This document shows positions 33,487-46,035 of a stretch of 64,000 nucleotides of DNA, in pieces (the stretch's first letter is position 1; every line of letters begins with the position of its first letter). The position numbers and the translations under genes were made by a program. The stretch is from Pseudo-nitzschia pungens (lineage: Eukaryota > Bacillariophyta > Bacillariophyceae > Bacillariales > Bacillariaceae), in contig CM074761.1 of NCBI GenBank assembly GCA_037355855.1, positions 2,809,346 through 2,873,345 of the forward strand, written 5' to 3'. The notes under the pieces were generated by a model. The model saw nothing but the letters and a program-made list of their open reading frames with translations, had not been told where the DNA came from and made no database searches.

Positions 33487-35589
33487 CGTGATGAGCTTGG
33501 TCTGGAGACTTGATTTGGATCATAAAGATGCGGTGTTTTGTTTGGAGGCTATTTTGCTTTTGTACAAAGTCGATTCTATGAACTCTTCTGGAAGTGAAGA
33601 AAATGAATCGAGAAAGAAAGTGAACAGAACACCGTCTAATGCTGTTCTCTTAGTCATACGTTATTGAAAACTGATCTTCCAAGACAACGACAGCATACGA
33701 GGTGAGACATTCTGTATTGTCGTATCGGAGGGAGGGAAAACGAAGGGATGTCGTTGTGTTGGGGGGGGGAGAAACTGACGAGTACTGTTCGGTTGGAGGT
33801 AGGGGAGAAAGATGGACAAGAAATCCGTTTCTTTTTTTTGTTCGTGACTTAGTTGATTGATTCTTTCTTCATCGCAACTCCCTTAGCATTCGAAACTGAT
33901 AAGGGAGATCATATTCGCCGGCAACGGCGCAACGGGAATAATTCAAAGTCGTTTGTGATCGATGGGACGATCGACGGTGATCACAAACCTCGATCACTTT
34001 TTGGTAGCCGTGCTAAGACCTCGTCTGCCCCAACTTATTTTCGCCCGCCATTCTTCGGGAGTCCTTGTTAGCACCGATTTGCGGCTCTCTCTTGGCTTGG
34101 TTCCGGAAACTCCCATGTACATTTTACGCGCAAATAAGTATTGGAGCTACCGGATTATTCTAACAGTCTTACCGACCACCATTGTCAATTGATGATCATT
34201 CATCGTCATAAACGTTTTTGTTGTCTCCGTTGTTGATGTTGATTGAGAACAAGAGGCCCGAGGGAGAAACAACGAGACACGAATGAAATACCCGACACCC
34301 AATCCAACGCAAGAGAGACTACCGTAAGTCATTTTCAAATTACGGAGTCACAGATACTTGTTGCAGATCATAACGACTAAAATTGTTGTGATGATTCGGG
34401 CGGCAGCGTGGTACATAGCCATTCAAAGGCTCGGTGAAATCATTCTCATTCGATCATAGTAGTGGTGTAGGCACCCGAAGACTATCAATGAAAGTTTGTA
34501 TGCAAGTTTGGAATACGATGGATCACCCGGAGATCCTCCCGTGGATACTATTCCTCTAATCGGTGCTACAACGAGTGCAGTCATGATGCAACCCGTTTCC
34601 CATCCACCTTTTCCCACTCAGTGATTCGACACGAATGAAATTGTGTTGCGCGATCGAGGACATTCCATAATTCGGGACTCTTTGTCGAGCTTCGGTTGAT
34701 GGTATACAGCCTTGTAACGTTCGGAATCGACAATTGATTCTTAGGACGGGAATAGACGATATTTGTTGGTACCATTCATGTCGTCGGCACTTGCTGCAAC
34801 TCAAGACGTTCCGGTCAATCGATCACAAGTTTTCAGAACACATAAAATTTCTCACCAGTATTCCATTTAATATTGTGTCGTTGGAAATTTTTCAATTTAA
34901 ACACAGAGCGCATAATGCACTGCGTGCTTTTGATTTCTTTCATCTCGTGGAACAACCTGTCTTGCGGAGTTCGACTTCTAACATCAACTCTCGTTGGTAC
35001 TCATAGAGTTGCAAGTTCAAGTGGTCGGAAGGCCGAACAACGGTGTTTTTGGGATTAATGACGTGGTTTGAGGTGAATGACTCATTATTTTCACACGAAT
35101 GGCTGGTCAGCAAAACTTATTGTTTTCGCACGATCGAGTGTCTCTCCATTACACTTGTACTTCTTTGTTTAAACAACTTCAAAGCCGTACTTATTGGAAA
35201 CATACATTTACGTACATACGTAAGTGCAATTTGGTTTCAAAGAATAGTTGAGAGCGTGTAAGGTTCGTGGATTCAGCCGTTCCCGAATCAAGATCGAATT
35301 GGCCGTTGATGTCGTTGGCAATGTTTCCGCCATCACCGACATCACCGACATCACCTGTATCCAATAACGCCCGCGACGGCTTTGCATTGTTCCTACATTT
35401 GACGATGCGACTGTTAGCATCATCATCGAATCATAGTTGCACAAGCACTTAATACACGCAACTCTTATTGCCAAACCTGAGTGATTGTGGCAGAGGTTGT
35501 TTGCCCGCGTTGTTTCATAAAATCCAACAGGCACATTCCAAACGCAGGAGCAACACTCTTGATCATAACAAGACAACCACTTTTCAAGA
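33487..35589. other. 2.1-kb spacer without a supported gene
   Basis: A G-run (eight G) lies at about 33761-33768 and a T-run (eight T) near 33832. Frames in this stretch are short and overlap on both strands. The segment 33950-33990 contains the inverted repeat GATCACAAA / TTTGTGATC. Confidence 0.45.
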
Positions 35590-36481
35590 ATGAGCGACGC
35601 CGTCTCACCTTCAAAGAGCAGCCCTGCTGCCGAGGTCGACACATCCTTGAACAGATTCATCTTCCTCAACTTGATTTTTTACATCATTAACTCAATAGTG
35701 ACATACGCAATTCAATTCGGATGGATTGACAGCCCCAGCAACAGCGAACTCTCCGAGAAGTACCAGACGATCGTGACGCCGTTCGGACTTTCTTTCCTGA
35801 TTTGGTCCGTGATTTTCCTCTGGCAAGCTTTCTGGGTTATTTGGCAATTTCTACCCAATCAACGGAATTCGGAAGGTGTGATGAAAGCGTGGTACTATTT
35901 ACCCAATCGTGACAATTTTCCAAGCAGGTTGGACCATTTCCTTCACCTTGGAAATCATGTGGCTTTCTTTGGTATGCATGTACGGAATTCTTGTCACTCT
36001 TGTTTTGGCAACCATGTCCCTGCAGACCTACAAAAAAACCTGGAAGGGATATTTGCTCTGGCAGGGCCCATTTTCGCTCCAAACCGGCTGGATCATGGCA
36101 GCTTCCGCCGTGAACACCAACGTCTTGCCAGTCTTCTATGAAGCCTCGGCGACAACCCAGATTATTGTTGCCAGCTTGTCTCTAGTGGTCCTGTTGGTAA
36201 CGGCCTTCACTTGGCTTTCTTCCTACCCCGTTGATTTCCTGATCCCCATTGTTATTGCGTGGGCTTTGGGAGGTGTATTCGCAGAGTTGCAATCGCCCAA
36301 ACAAAAGATCCTCGACACATTTTCAGCGAAACAAATCAGTGGTACGCAGTACGGTGTACTTGCAGCTTTCTGTTTGATCTGCGTCGGGATCATCGCCAAG
36401 ACTATTTACGTCTTTGTCAAGCAACGACCTGAGGCAATCAAGGCAGCTTCAGATAACCCAAGTGCCGAGGAATCGGTCTAA
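35590..36481 (+). CDS. TspO/MBR-related membrane protein, frame broken by +1
   Basis: Two overlapping frames give one protein of about 296 residues if one base near 35905 is skipped (total 892 = 3 x 297 + 1). The first part has a membrane segment and TPFGLSFLIWSVIFLWQAFW, which resembles the TP-GF-F-IW pattern of the TspO-related family. The second part continues IVTIFQAGWT, then GPFSLQTGWIMAASAVNT, resembling the family's pFslylGWi region. About seven hydrophobic segments are visible. TspO proteins bind tetrapyrroles and cholesterol-like ligands; this longer eukaryotic variant is uncharacterised as far as I know. The gene has no intron apart from the shift. Confidence 0.6.
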
Positions 36482-38336
36482 TCCGTCCATTTTGTTCGCC
36501 AAGTTGAAATTATTGCGACACCCCACTGCCACAAAGACTACGAGCAGTCGAAAGTCCGTACGAACTTTCGTTTTAATTGAATTCTGCATGTACATCGAAC
36601 ACAGTAATTATTTTATGATACTATAGTAGAGTTATGATCAATCTTTTCTTGTTCTATCAAAACTTTTGAGTTAAACACTGTTGAATTGTGCACAAAACCA
36701 AACACAGCCCTGATAGGCCTAAAAGAGAATTGTATCTTTTGTCCTTCAGGGTTGTAAGTGAAGATATATTAATTATTTTTTGCAAGCAAAAGTAATTCCA
36801 GGGGTTGCTTTCCAAATTCCCAGCTGGTTCTTGTAGTTCCTACACGCCGTACCGTGGTATAGCCTATTCACATAAGTAGTAGCACATTGACCTTTTTACA
36901 ATCGTTTCCTTGCTAACCTTTCAATCAAAACACAATGACAAGCATTGCGCCCATTTTCTTATCATGATGTATACTAGTAGTACTAGTATATCCGAATGAG
37001 TAGGCGTATGCGTAGTAGCAGGAGTTTGTAACTCCTCAGACTAGTAGTACTAGTACTACCATGATCTTCGGAGAATGCGGCATGAGAGATAACAAGAAGC
37101 ATCTAACTTACAGCAACCTGTCACCAATACAAATCCACTGCCTAGAAAAGGGATGAAACAGGCGGGTTATAACTTGTTGCTGCAACATCGATGGGAAAAA
37201 GTATTATGATTTTTAAGGTATGAAGTGGGAATGTTCCAAGTTCCAGCCAGGGTTCCCCCTGGTTCCAACGTCAATGCAAGCGTTAGTGTGTCGTGATCCT
37301 TGACTGAGTAGTAGTAATTACTAAGACTTCCGAACTGGGAAGAATGCACCAGGAATACAATATCTTGATGCGCTGGGTGAGATTATTATTGTACCCTTAC
37401 GAGCATCCATACAAGTAACCTTACGAGTGACCTTAATCACAGCTCACAACTGGTAACTTACTTAGTTATTGCAAGTAGTAACCTTAGCTGCAAGTTGCTC
37501 GTACCTTATCCCTCAGTTGCTCGTTACGTACCCGTAAGGTTACTCATACAAGATTCGGACCTAGGCAGGCAGCATTTATGACGATGTTTAACGGATCATT
37601 GAGAGCCGTTGATTCCGTAGTGACGTTACGTTTTGGATGGGGATTACGGAGGAAGGACCGGGCTAGCTCGCTATTGAGCGCACCTCTGTTTGGACGCTAA
37701 GATCGTTCGTTCGCACGAACAAGATTGAGGGGTGCCAATAGTCACAAGTCACAAGTCACAAGTAAGGTTTACGAACTGGTATTCAAACAACCTTGTACGA
37801 GTTTGTACTCGTACCCGGTTACCTTACTCTCAAAATTGCAACTTCATACCTGTACACCATGTGAAAGACGGTTAGACTAATTAGCTGATGCTTCATACTT
37901 TCTTCAATTCACGCACCACGACCACAATACAGGTATCATACCGATCGGGAAAAAAATACTCTGAAGTATGATTTCCGTTCTTATGATGTTTTGCTGAAAC
38001 ACTTATTACATTCATTGAAAACATCGCACTCCGTTTTCTCCTAAACGGTTAGATTCTGAGTTCTTACAAAAAAATATTATCAGCACGAGACGCAATCGAA
38101 AGAGACCAGCGGGGTAGGAAAACTTTGTTCCAACGAGTTGAGAGTATCGTATTCCAGGCCGCACGGGCTAGCACTCGGGTTTTCACACCCTTCGATAGGA
38201 GCACCAGACGTCAGATTTGCTGTGCAGCACAATCAATTACCACAACACACATAGTGGACGCAACAAGGCCTCTTTCGAATAGTGATACTTAGGTCAACGC
38301 AAGACGCACTCCGAAAGAAGAAACAAAAACATAACC
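36482..38336. other. spacer rich in palindromic words
   Basis: ACTAGTAGTACTAGTA-type repeats lie near 36970-36990 and 37040-37060. A dense run of CAAGTAACCTTACGAG, GGTAACTTACTTAG and CGTAAGGTTACTC words occupies 37390-37560. GTCACAAGTCACAAGTCACAA repeats lie near 37740-37760. No gene is supported. Confidence 0.5.
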
Positions 38337-39816
38337 ATGGTTTCGAATTCCAGAGTGATCTTCACTGCGATTGCGCTTGCCTTTGGTTACTTTCTCGGTA
38401 GCCAACAGTCTCTGATTGCGTCGTTTCATGTTTATGACTCTTACCCGCAATCCACCGCCAACTCTTCACCTCAGTTTCGGGTGTTGGACACTTTTGCTCC
38501 GCCGAAAAACAACGAGAACACACCACCAAAAATATTGCAGAAGCCAAACAAGGCTAGTATGACTGTTGAGTTGCCCACACAAAATGAGCCCACGCACAAT
38601 GACGAAGATCCGAACGTGTACCGACTCCATGATCACATCCTACTCGCCGAGGATCCCAACTTGTTCGAAAAAATTGTTTCTCCCCGAGTCAATGAGTTGT
38701 TAGAGGGTGGAGTCAAAGACGGTTGCGGATTTGCAGAAGTGGAACCATACCTCAATATTCTGAGAAACACTCAGAGAGATCCATTGTACTACGAAGATAT
38801 CAATATACAAAACAACGACCAAACATGCCCGGTTGTCTTTCTCTTCTACTTCGAGGGAGGTTTGAAACTGGCAGAAACATTTTTCAAGTTTTATTCGAAC
38901 ATCAAGACCACGCGATGTCTCAAATTCATTGTCTCAAAGCGTTGGGAAGGACATCCCGAAACATTGGAGATCGTAGAGAAACATGGCTTCACTACTATTG
39001 GGAAGGGTGGCGTTCAACAAGGAAAGACCATCCTTCGTGGCCTCAACGAGACCAAGAAAATGTACGGCGACGAAGTTGTGGTTAGCGTCAACGATTTGGA
39101 CCATTTGATGGTGTGGTTTGACCTAAACGGTCAACCCCATCGATACTCGACTTACACCGACATTGTGAAGTTGTATGTTTACGAACTTTTGAACACGGAG
39201 GGATGCCCGGACGAGAAAAACGTGCACGAGAAGTATGTTGTGCCTTGCACGTGCTTGATGAAAAACAATAAAGAATATATATCCACTCATGACGATGGCA
39301 TCTTGTGGTCGCAGTATGGCGTCACCAATCGCTTTCACCCAACCGCGAATTTTTACCTAAACGAGACGCTGAAAGAAAAAGTCGCTGAACATGAGATAGG
39401 GACGGTATTTGCGAACCTACGAAACATGAAGGTGCGTTTGTTTTATTCGATCGGAGATCATCGATGACGCGAGGTTGGTTCTGTACTCTTACCACTAGAA
39501 TCGACTGGTAAGGGTTCGAGCGCATTTGCAATCTTCGCACGCACTGTTTCCCAACTTCGTTTCGCGACTGTTTGCATTTCGTTTTGTTTCTCGACACTCA
39601 TTGATTAACACCATCACCCACCAGGTCGGCAATATTATTGTTCATCACAAATTAGGAAGCAAAACCAAGAAAGTGGTAACGCGGTCGACCATGTGTGGTA
39701 TGATTCATTCGCGGACCGACAACATGATCCAGTCGTTGGCAAAATATCAACATTACCTCCTGGCAGCGGAAAAGAATGCAAACCGGGACACGGATGCCAC
39801 AATATCGGGTACGTAG
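38337..39816 (+). CDS. type II membrane protein, possible glycosyltransferase
   Basis: The gene has a signal anchor (FTAIALAFGYFLGS, about 9-22) and a stem, then a globular region with CPVVFLFYFEGGLKLAETFF and DEVVVSVNDLDHLMVWFD. NDLDH could be a DxD-like metal site, which would suit a glycosyltransferase, but no family is certain. Exon 1 ends at 39431 (GTGCGT donor, NLRNMK) and exon 2 runs 39625-39816 (VGNIIVHHKLGS ... TTCACG end), giving 428 residues. Alternatively exon 2 ends at 39808 (GTACGT donor) and an exon 3 at 39960-40303, in a compatible phase, adds a Cys-containing tail and gives 540 residues. I prefer the shorter model for its simplicity only. The protein would act in the Golgi. 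Confidence 0.6.
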
Positions 39817-41123
39817 AACATCTTGTTGGAGTTTCTCGTAAACATGTGCGAGTGGAGCGCGCCTTTACTGCGTGATGCCAGCCTTTGAGCAGAAACGAAG
39901 TTTTTGTTTCGATCGTGTGATTCGTGGATGAAGACTCGTCCTGGTGGAGTTGCATTCAGTTTTGTTCCCTTTCGAGTTTCACCGTTGCACTACTGAAAAG
40001 CAATATCTAACGACTTTTTATTGCGTACCTACATCATCGTTGTTTTCTCCTTGGTTTGTGTTTTATCGTCGTGGTCTATTGGACGGATCGATGAATTGCA
40101 CATTACACACCAATTCACAAAAAGACGCCATGGCATGCTCCGTCGTGAGTCCCTTAGACATTATCAAAAATGTCAAGACGTGCCGGTCGGTAAAGGAGTT
40201 CTCCAACCTACTGGGAATTAGTCACCAAAAACTAGCTTGTCTCAACGCGGGATATAGCGAGGAACACTGCTCATCCGACATGAGCTGTTGTCTGAAGGAT
40301 TGATAAAGCAAACTAGAACAAGCGAAACCATTTCAAAGCAAGCCGGAGAACGGGATCTTTTGGTTTGCTGGCTACAAATATACACTGAGTACGCACGTCG
40401 GCATTAATGTACTCCTGCGAGGGAATTTCCGTAGTCCTTATCAATCGCTTTTGTTCCGGAGTTGAAGAGCGTATAAGAACCGGGCATGCAGTCTCTCCAC
40501 TTTTCTACGACTTGGAGAAAGCCACGACAATCCATACAATCGGTATCAATTAGATACACACTATATAATGTAAAATAGTAAACTAAATCGCTCGCTACAT
40601 GTTCAACGCGAAGGGTAGTGGTGGTCTTTGGTCTCCCCGATGAAAAGGGATAGCTCCGTAACGCGTGAGGATGGTTCGAGAACAGGGAGTTGTGGTGCAA
40701 TGTTTGTGACATTGCATTGAATTGCGTTGCGTTGGTAGTGAAGGTTTCGGCAGTGGGTTGAACCTCATACGGATTTCAGGTTCGCGGAGGCATAGAACGG
40801 GGAGAAACAAACAACGATACGTACTCCACTTCGCATTTCTTCACTTCGCTCGCATCTTTTTCGCTCTCTCATGCTGAATTCGCGTCGACCTCCAACATGT
40901 TCGAACGTTGACCAAAGAGTAACTTTTTTGCTCTGGCCGCCATCGTATTGCTTGCAGGCCTCAGCATAGAATGTTCTCAGTATGGACCGTGATAGATAAT
41001 GTGGTCCCGAACGATGGTGTCCAATACGAAAACGAATTGTTGATCGGACCCGAGAGAGATCTCGATACGCATCTCTTTTGGATACCGAGACTCGAGGCCT
41101 TGGTGTTTCGTTGTTCTCTGTAA
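39817..41123. other. spacer; possible third exon of upstream gene
   Basis: 39960-40303 may be a C-terminal exon of the preceding gene (frame ends with CCLKD before TGA at 40301). The remainder up to the FUT8-like gene has no supported gene. Confidence 0.4.
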
Positions 41124-42524
41124 TCACCACATGCCGGGCCGCAGATCCACCAAGGTGGTGCAATTTCCGCATCGCGGATCGATCACGTTGGTCCGCAAAT
41201 GGTCCATGAGGCTGCTCCAATTGCTCTTGGTGGTGAGTACAAAGTCGTTGGCCTCTACGGCCACCAAGAGGGACGCCAGTGCCACCAAGCCGCTGCGTCC
41301 CCGGGTGTTGCGGGCCGCCCAGCTGGCGCGGTTGCCCTTGGGTGGGCGAAAGGCGTTGATCTCACGGAGTGTCAGGTCGGCGTACACGGTCCAGGAGTCG
41401 GGTTTGGCGTCCATGAATTCCCGGTATGCCCGTGGATCCTCGGTGGCCAGGTAAATATTGACTTTCGGCGTGGCCGCGCTGTTCTTGGGAGGGTTCGAAG
41501 CTTGCCGCTTGGCGAGAATGGTCCGGACCGCGTTGATGTACTCCTCGATCGGCGGGAGGTCCATTTCCCAGAACTTGTCCCCCCAGCGGACGTGGACCGT
41601 CACCAGATCATCCGGAACGATCCCGTTCGGGAAGAGGACACCGACCTGCCGCTTGGCTTCCTGAATCACCAGGGGGCTAACGCGCTGAAAGAGGTACTCC
41701 GTGGAGGCCGCCCTGACCTTGATCCGGGAGTCGTCCGATTCCCGAACCAGGGAGCACCAGTCTTTCCGAACGCGCGGATCCGTCACGTTGGGTATGTGAA
41801 GTGGTACTGGTACCCTCAGCGTTTCGTTCCGAGCGGTAACCTCGGGAGCGAGGTGTGCTTGCGCGTCATAGCACCGATCCTCGGAAGCGGGAAAGTAGCA
41901 CAGCAGCGGCGATATCTTTGACTGGTGTTCCATATCGCAATGCTCGTGGTCGAGCCACAACCAGTCGGGCGCCACTGAAACCATCCTTTGCCCGTTCTGG
42001 ATGCTGTTGCACACGGCCTGCCCCCAGAGGAAGAGGTGGCTTCCCATTCCGTAGGTGTTGTCGAAGTAGTGCCTGGCCAGCGGCAGAGAGCAATCCGATT
42101 GGTGGGCCTCGAGCTGTTTGGCATAATCGGAAAGCGGCGGATTGTGGAGCCAGTTGCGCCTCAGGCGGCCGCAGGTCGTGGCAACCTGGTGCTCCAGGGT
42201 GTGTTTCGAAGGATCGGATCCTTTCTTGAGTGGTTCCGGGACCGTGATAGTTTCGTGGATCAAGCAGGAGAGATCGTCGTCGTCGCTGTTCTCCGTCTTA
42301 GACCGGACGGGATGTTTCTGGGACCACCAAACGGGACGCCCTGATGGTTCGATAGCTTCCTGCTGGTGCTTGAGTTTGATTGTAGTATGTGTTCGCAGCT
42401 CGTTGCGGTGGGGCCAGAGGAAAAGGATTGCGGATGCTCCCAATGACACGACAAATAGTAACCGGACGATACTGCTGCTGTGCAGTTTTCCGCGTTGTCT
42501 CGGAGATGGTGGTGGATACGCCAT
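41124..42524 (-). CDS. fucosyltransferase-like protein (GT23/FUT8-like)
   Basis: A 466-residue intronless type II membrane protein. A short cytoplasmic tail is followed by a membrane anchor (about 20-37, LLFVVSLGASAILFLW) and a luminal domain. The motif VTVHVRWGDKFWEM, followed by PPIEEYINAV, matches the HVRR-x-DK region of FUT8-like alpha-1,6-fucosyltransferases, and VNIYLATEDPRAY matches their VYLATDDP block. The region HYFDNTYGMGSHLFLWGQA precedes them. Such enzymes transfer fucose from GDP-fucose to N-glycan cores in the Golgi, though other GT-B fucosyltransferases share these motifs. Four to six Cys residues lie in the luminal part. The acidic DDDD stretch near 76-80 is an insertion. The gene is GC-rich compared with its flanks. 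Confidence 0.7.
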   Translation of the reverse strand: MAYPPPSPRQRGKLHSSSIVRLLFVVSLGASAILFLWPHRNELRTHTTIKLKHQQEAIEPSGRPVWWSQKHPVRSKTENSDDDDLSCLIHETITVPEPLKKGSDPSKHTLEHQVATTCGRLRRNWLHNPPLSDYAKQLEAHQSDCSLPLARHYFDNTYGMGSHLFLWGQAVCNSIQNGQRMVSVAPDWLWLDHEHCDMEHQSKISPLLCYFPASEDRCYDAQAHLAPEVTARNETLRVPVPLHIPNVTDPRVRKDWCSLVRESDDSRIKVRAASTEYLFQRVSPLVIQEAKRQVGVLFPNGIVPDDLVTVHVRWGDKFWEMDLPPIEEYINAVRTILAKRQASNPPKNSAATPKVNIYLATEDPRAYREFMDAKPDSWTVYADLTLREINAFRPPKGNRASWAARNTRGRSGLVALASLLVAVEANDFVLTTKSNWSSLMDHLRTNVIDPRCGNCTTLVDLRPGMW

Positions 42525-43876
42525 TCTTTGGCTTTCGGGCAGAACTGTTGCAGCGCGCTTGGATCAACCCGACGCAGAGTACGGGTGCGCAAGATAATAG
42601 TATGATTTATACTTTTCGTCACCCGTACGAGTAGCTGATACGAAGTAATAGATAATCGATCACTGATAGCAGCTCACCGACTTCCTACAGGTAACTTATC
42701 ATTAAAATTAAAACGCTTTGTAGACCGAGCCAGAGATCTTTTTCGTTAGCATTTTTGAACTTCGAGAGCTTCCGTGATCAAAAAATAATTTCAAAAAAAA
42801 AACCCCGGAAATGCCAACCGTATGTACATGTAACCTTACCGTAACAAAACTTACCACCCCATGTACCGGTAGCTTTGACCCCGAGCACATAGGTAAGTAC
42901 TCGTATTCCGGCCAGCGCACAATTCCTTACAAAAGGATAAATCAAATCGGATTCAAACGGAGGTCGAATGATTGCTTAATTTGTCCGTTCAATACTTGGT
43001 ATTGAAAATTATGCTACTCCGACTTTTTTGTACCGGTCCGACTTTTACCGATACTATTTTGGCCGTATGTACGTACGTATGATACGGTAGATGTAACCCG
43101 TCGTCAAGGATCACGGCCTTCTGGTCCCAATTAACCTTACTTGTAAGATTACTTCATGCTTTATTCTTGCGATCCAGTCGATTGGGTCGACTATGTCTAA
43201 CAACTGATAAAGACTGACATAGTTGTTCGGGTGACATCACCACCACAAAATTACGATTCACGACTGATGAACGCGGTATTTTTGTTGAAAAAAAATACTT
43301 GTACGATGATTTTGATGACTGATTTTCATGGATGATTCATTCATTCGGTTCCTTCGCTTTCATCCCCTCATCCGTGATCGCAATCTCAATCATTCAATCA
43401 TCAATCAATCAAATCAATCAATCAAAATCAACCATGATGTGCGAGGTCGATAAAACAAAAACAGATTTTTTGATCCGAAGCACGCGTACAATTCTCGTAC
43501 GCACTCGTAGGAAACGAACACAGAATTCTTGTTTCTCCCTTTCGGAAAAGGGAACCAAAAAATCCGAAACGCGAAACACAAACAACTGCTTGCGAACGAA
43601 GAAAGAAATCAATCATCGAATGGGGACAATCGTCGCAGGTTGAAGGAAACCGGAACCAACCCAAAGCGGTTGTTTCATTTTTAATATTTCTTTTTGCTCG
43701 ATTCGGAAGAAAGAAATTGCTCTTTTGCAATCCATTTACTTTACATGTATATATACAATATACACACAACAAGCGGAGACAACGAACATCTACAACGCAC
43801 GTCGTCCATAATCACGATTGCCAAACAAAGAAATCACCACAGAGTTCACCTTTGCTCCTCCATCATCGACTCCACC
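42525..43876. other. spacer
   Basis: Words CATGTAACCTTACCGTAAC and CATGTACCGGTAGC lie at 42825-42875, and AACCTTACTTGTAAGATTAC at 43133-43152. ATCAATCAATC repeats lie at 43390-43425. No gene is supported before 43877. Confidence 0.45.
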
Positions 43877-45357
43877 ATGCTTCGAACCGTTGCTCGAAGT
43901 GTTTACCAGGATATCCGCCTCCTCCACCCGGCAAGTACTGCTACACTCCCGAAACCATGGTCGGTATCGAGGTACTCCTTGTCGTCGGCTCTCGCAAGGC
44001 CTACAGCGACTGCAGCTTCTGTGAACGCTGTCACCCAACAGATTCCACGTTCACCTCCCGCATATCATTTGGTCCTGCAGGAACCATCCAAGACCAAGCG
44101 AAAGGCAACCCGCAGGGGTGAAGAACGTGCCAAGACCCGCAATCCCATATGCGTACGACCTAGCAACAAAATGAACTCGAATGACAAGGCTCAGCATTCA
44201 TTTGAAAATAAAACGTGGAGACAAACACATCTTTCACAAAATCAATCGCGCAACAAAGCAAAGCGGACGGAAGGTGACAACAAAATCCCCGAACGGAGTC
44301 CCCGCCCTCTTCACCACCTTGCCTACACCTACACTATGCACCGGATCTACAAACTCTTGTCGATGGCACCAAAAAGAATGGAAAGAATGGAAGACGAATC
44401 AATGCGTCTGGAAGAAGTGTCGAAAGACGAGTTACTGTCTCAGGAGAACCGCCTTCTTCCTCTCAAGCCATCTCGCTCTCGCTCTCGTTCCCACGCCAAC
44501 CTTTCGACGGACCTTATGGGATTTATTGACAAGATTCCGGGTGTTCTCCACCGGAGGAAGCTTCGGTCTATCCTTCCCGGAGCCGAAAATGATCCCGTGG
44601 CTCGGTTGTTTCGGTGAGTGCCTGTGTGTGTGTCTGCTGCTTGCCTACGCAGAAGGGCCTGTGGATGGATCTGTGTAATGCCGCTCTAAACTATCGAGGA
44701 CTGAATGACATCTATTGCGCGTGCACTGGAATATCAATGAGTATCAAAACATGCAATACTGTTGGTTTCGATTCTGTTCTAACAACCGTTTCATGCCTTG
44801 CGTTTCTCCCTCTTTCGTTTGTACACACATCACATCATATAACATCACGTTACGTACCATCAAATCACATCAAATCACATCACACAACCGCCAGAAGCGA
44901 CCATCTTCCTCCCTTCTCCGCATGGAAGCAGTACGCTCGATTCGACCCCAGCAAGCCCTACACCCGCAACCTGGTTTCCACCGATCACCAGACCTACGCA
45001 CTCCTGGTGCTGTGCTGGAATCCCGGGCAGCGATCACCGATCCACGACCATCCCTGCGACGGCTGCTGGCTCTCCGTGTTGAAGGGGGAGCTCACGGAGG
45101 TCCTGTACCAACGCAGCGACGTGAGCAGCCCGGTGGGGCAGCACTCGCTGGGAGTCGGGGAGTCCTCGTGCATCTCCAACGCCACCGATCTCGTGCACTC
45201 GGTGGGGAATCCCTCGTCCTCGTTGCCAGCGGTGTCCCTGCACCTGTACGCCCCACCGATCGTCGGCTGCCGCTGCTGGGACGGTCCGGAAAACGGAGGC
45301 ACCTTTGGGAGTGATGAGGGTCCACCTTCCGACCGCGGAACGTCGCTGATTGGTTAG
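43877..45357 (+). CDS. cysteine dioxygenase (CDO type I), probably mitochondrial
   Basis: Two exons, 43877-44613 and 44895-45357, join in phase across a 281-bp intron (GTGAGT...CCAG) to give 399 residues. The C-terminal 155 residues are the enzyme: W256KQYARFD and Y268TRNLV (Arg270 fits the substrate-carboxylate Arg), then SPIHDH with iron ligands H296 and H298, and C303 in the HPCDGCW block. The third ligand is H347 (DLVHSVGN), and SLHLYAPP has H362 and Y364. Thus the Cys-Tyr cofactor pair is present. It oxidises cysteine to cysteine sulphinate. The first 50 residues are Arg/Ser-rich with MLRTVARSV, like a mitochondrial presequence. Residues 50-245 are long, charged and low-complexity; their coding status is doubtful, and another intron may be hidden there. 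Confidence 0.8.
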
Positions 45358-46035
45358 GGTGGCCGCTGCCCGCGGTTGGAAACCAAGCGGGCTATGGGGC
45401 TTCCTGACGCGCGAGACGGAGTGCCTCGTGGAGGCCCACGAACGGTGCCGGAAGAATGACGCTGTTTTGTGCGTTGAGGTCTGCAAATTTGTGTGTGGGC
45501 CACGTCCTACAAGAGTGACTAAGGCACGGACGACGCCGACAGCAGACTCTGAACCGTAGCGTCGAAACTTTCAAAGGATGAAAACTAGACGAGACAAGGT
45601 CATGTTTTGATGTTTGTCTATCGAGGAAACAGAAAACGAGTTCGAAGTTTCGGAGATTTTGTGACAGATCTACACAAGTTTTTTACATGCATGTTCAATA
45701 AATACAAGGAGCCGCTAGTTAAACAACGGCAAGTTTTCGCGTGTAGCGCTGCCCGTCCCCTTTCTGTCTCCAAATGAATCCGCGGGAATCTATGGGGCAG
45801 CCGACACAAGAGATGATGAACCGCAACACCTTGGGTTTTGCGAAAAGAACACAACGACAACGGCTATTCAAGACCGAAGCTAAGTCATTAGAACAAAAGG
45901 CTTTTGCAGAGTGCATTATAAATTATAGATTCAATTTTGTACGTGCACACAGTTATGCATAAAAATATTCGAGACGGAGGTCCACAGTTTTCCAGAATAC
46001 GTTTGGTTGTGGAAGACCCTTCCGAGTTGGATCAA
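45358..46035. other. spacer between convergent genes
   Basis: It lies between the cysteine dioxygenase and the minus-strand type I membrane protein gene. No gene is supported. Confidence 0.45.
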
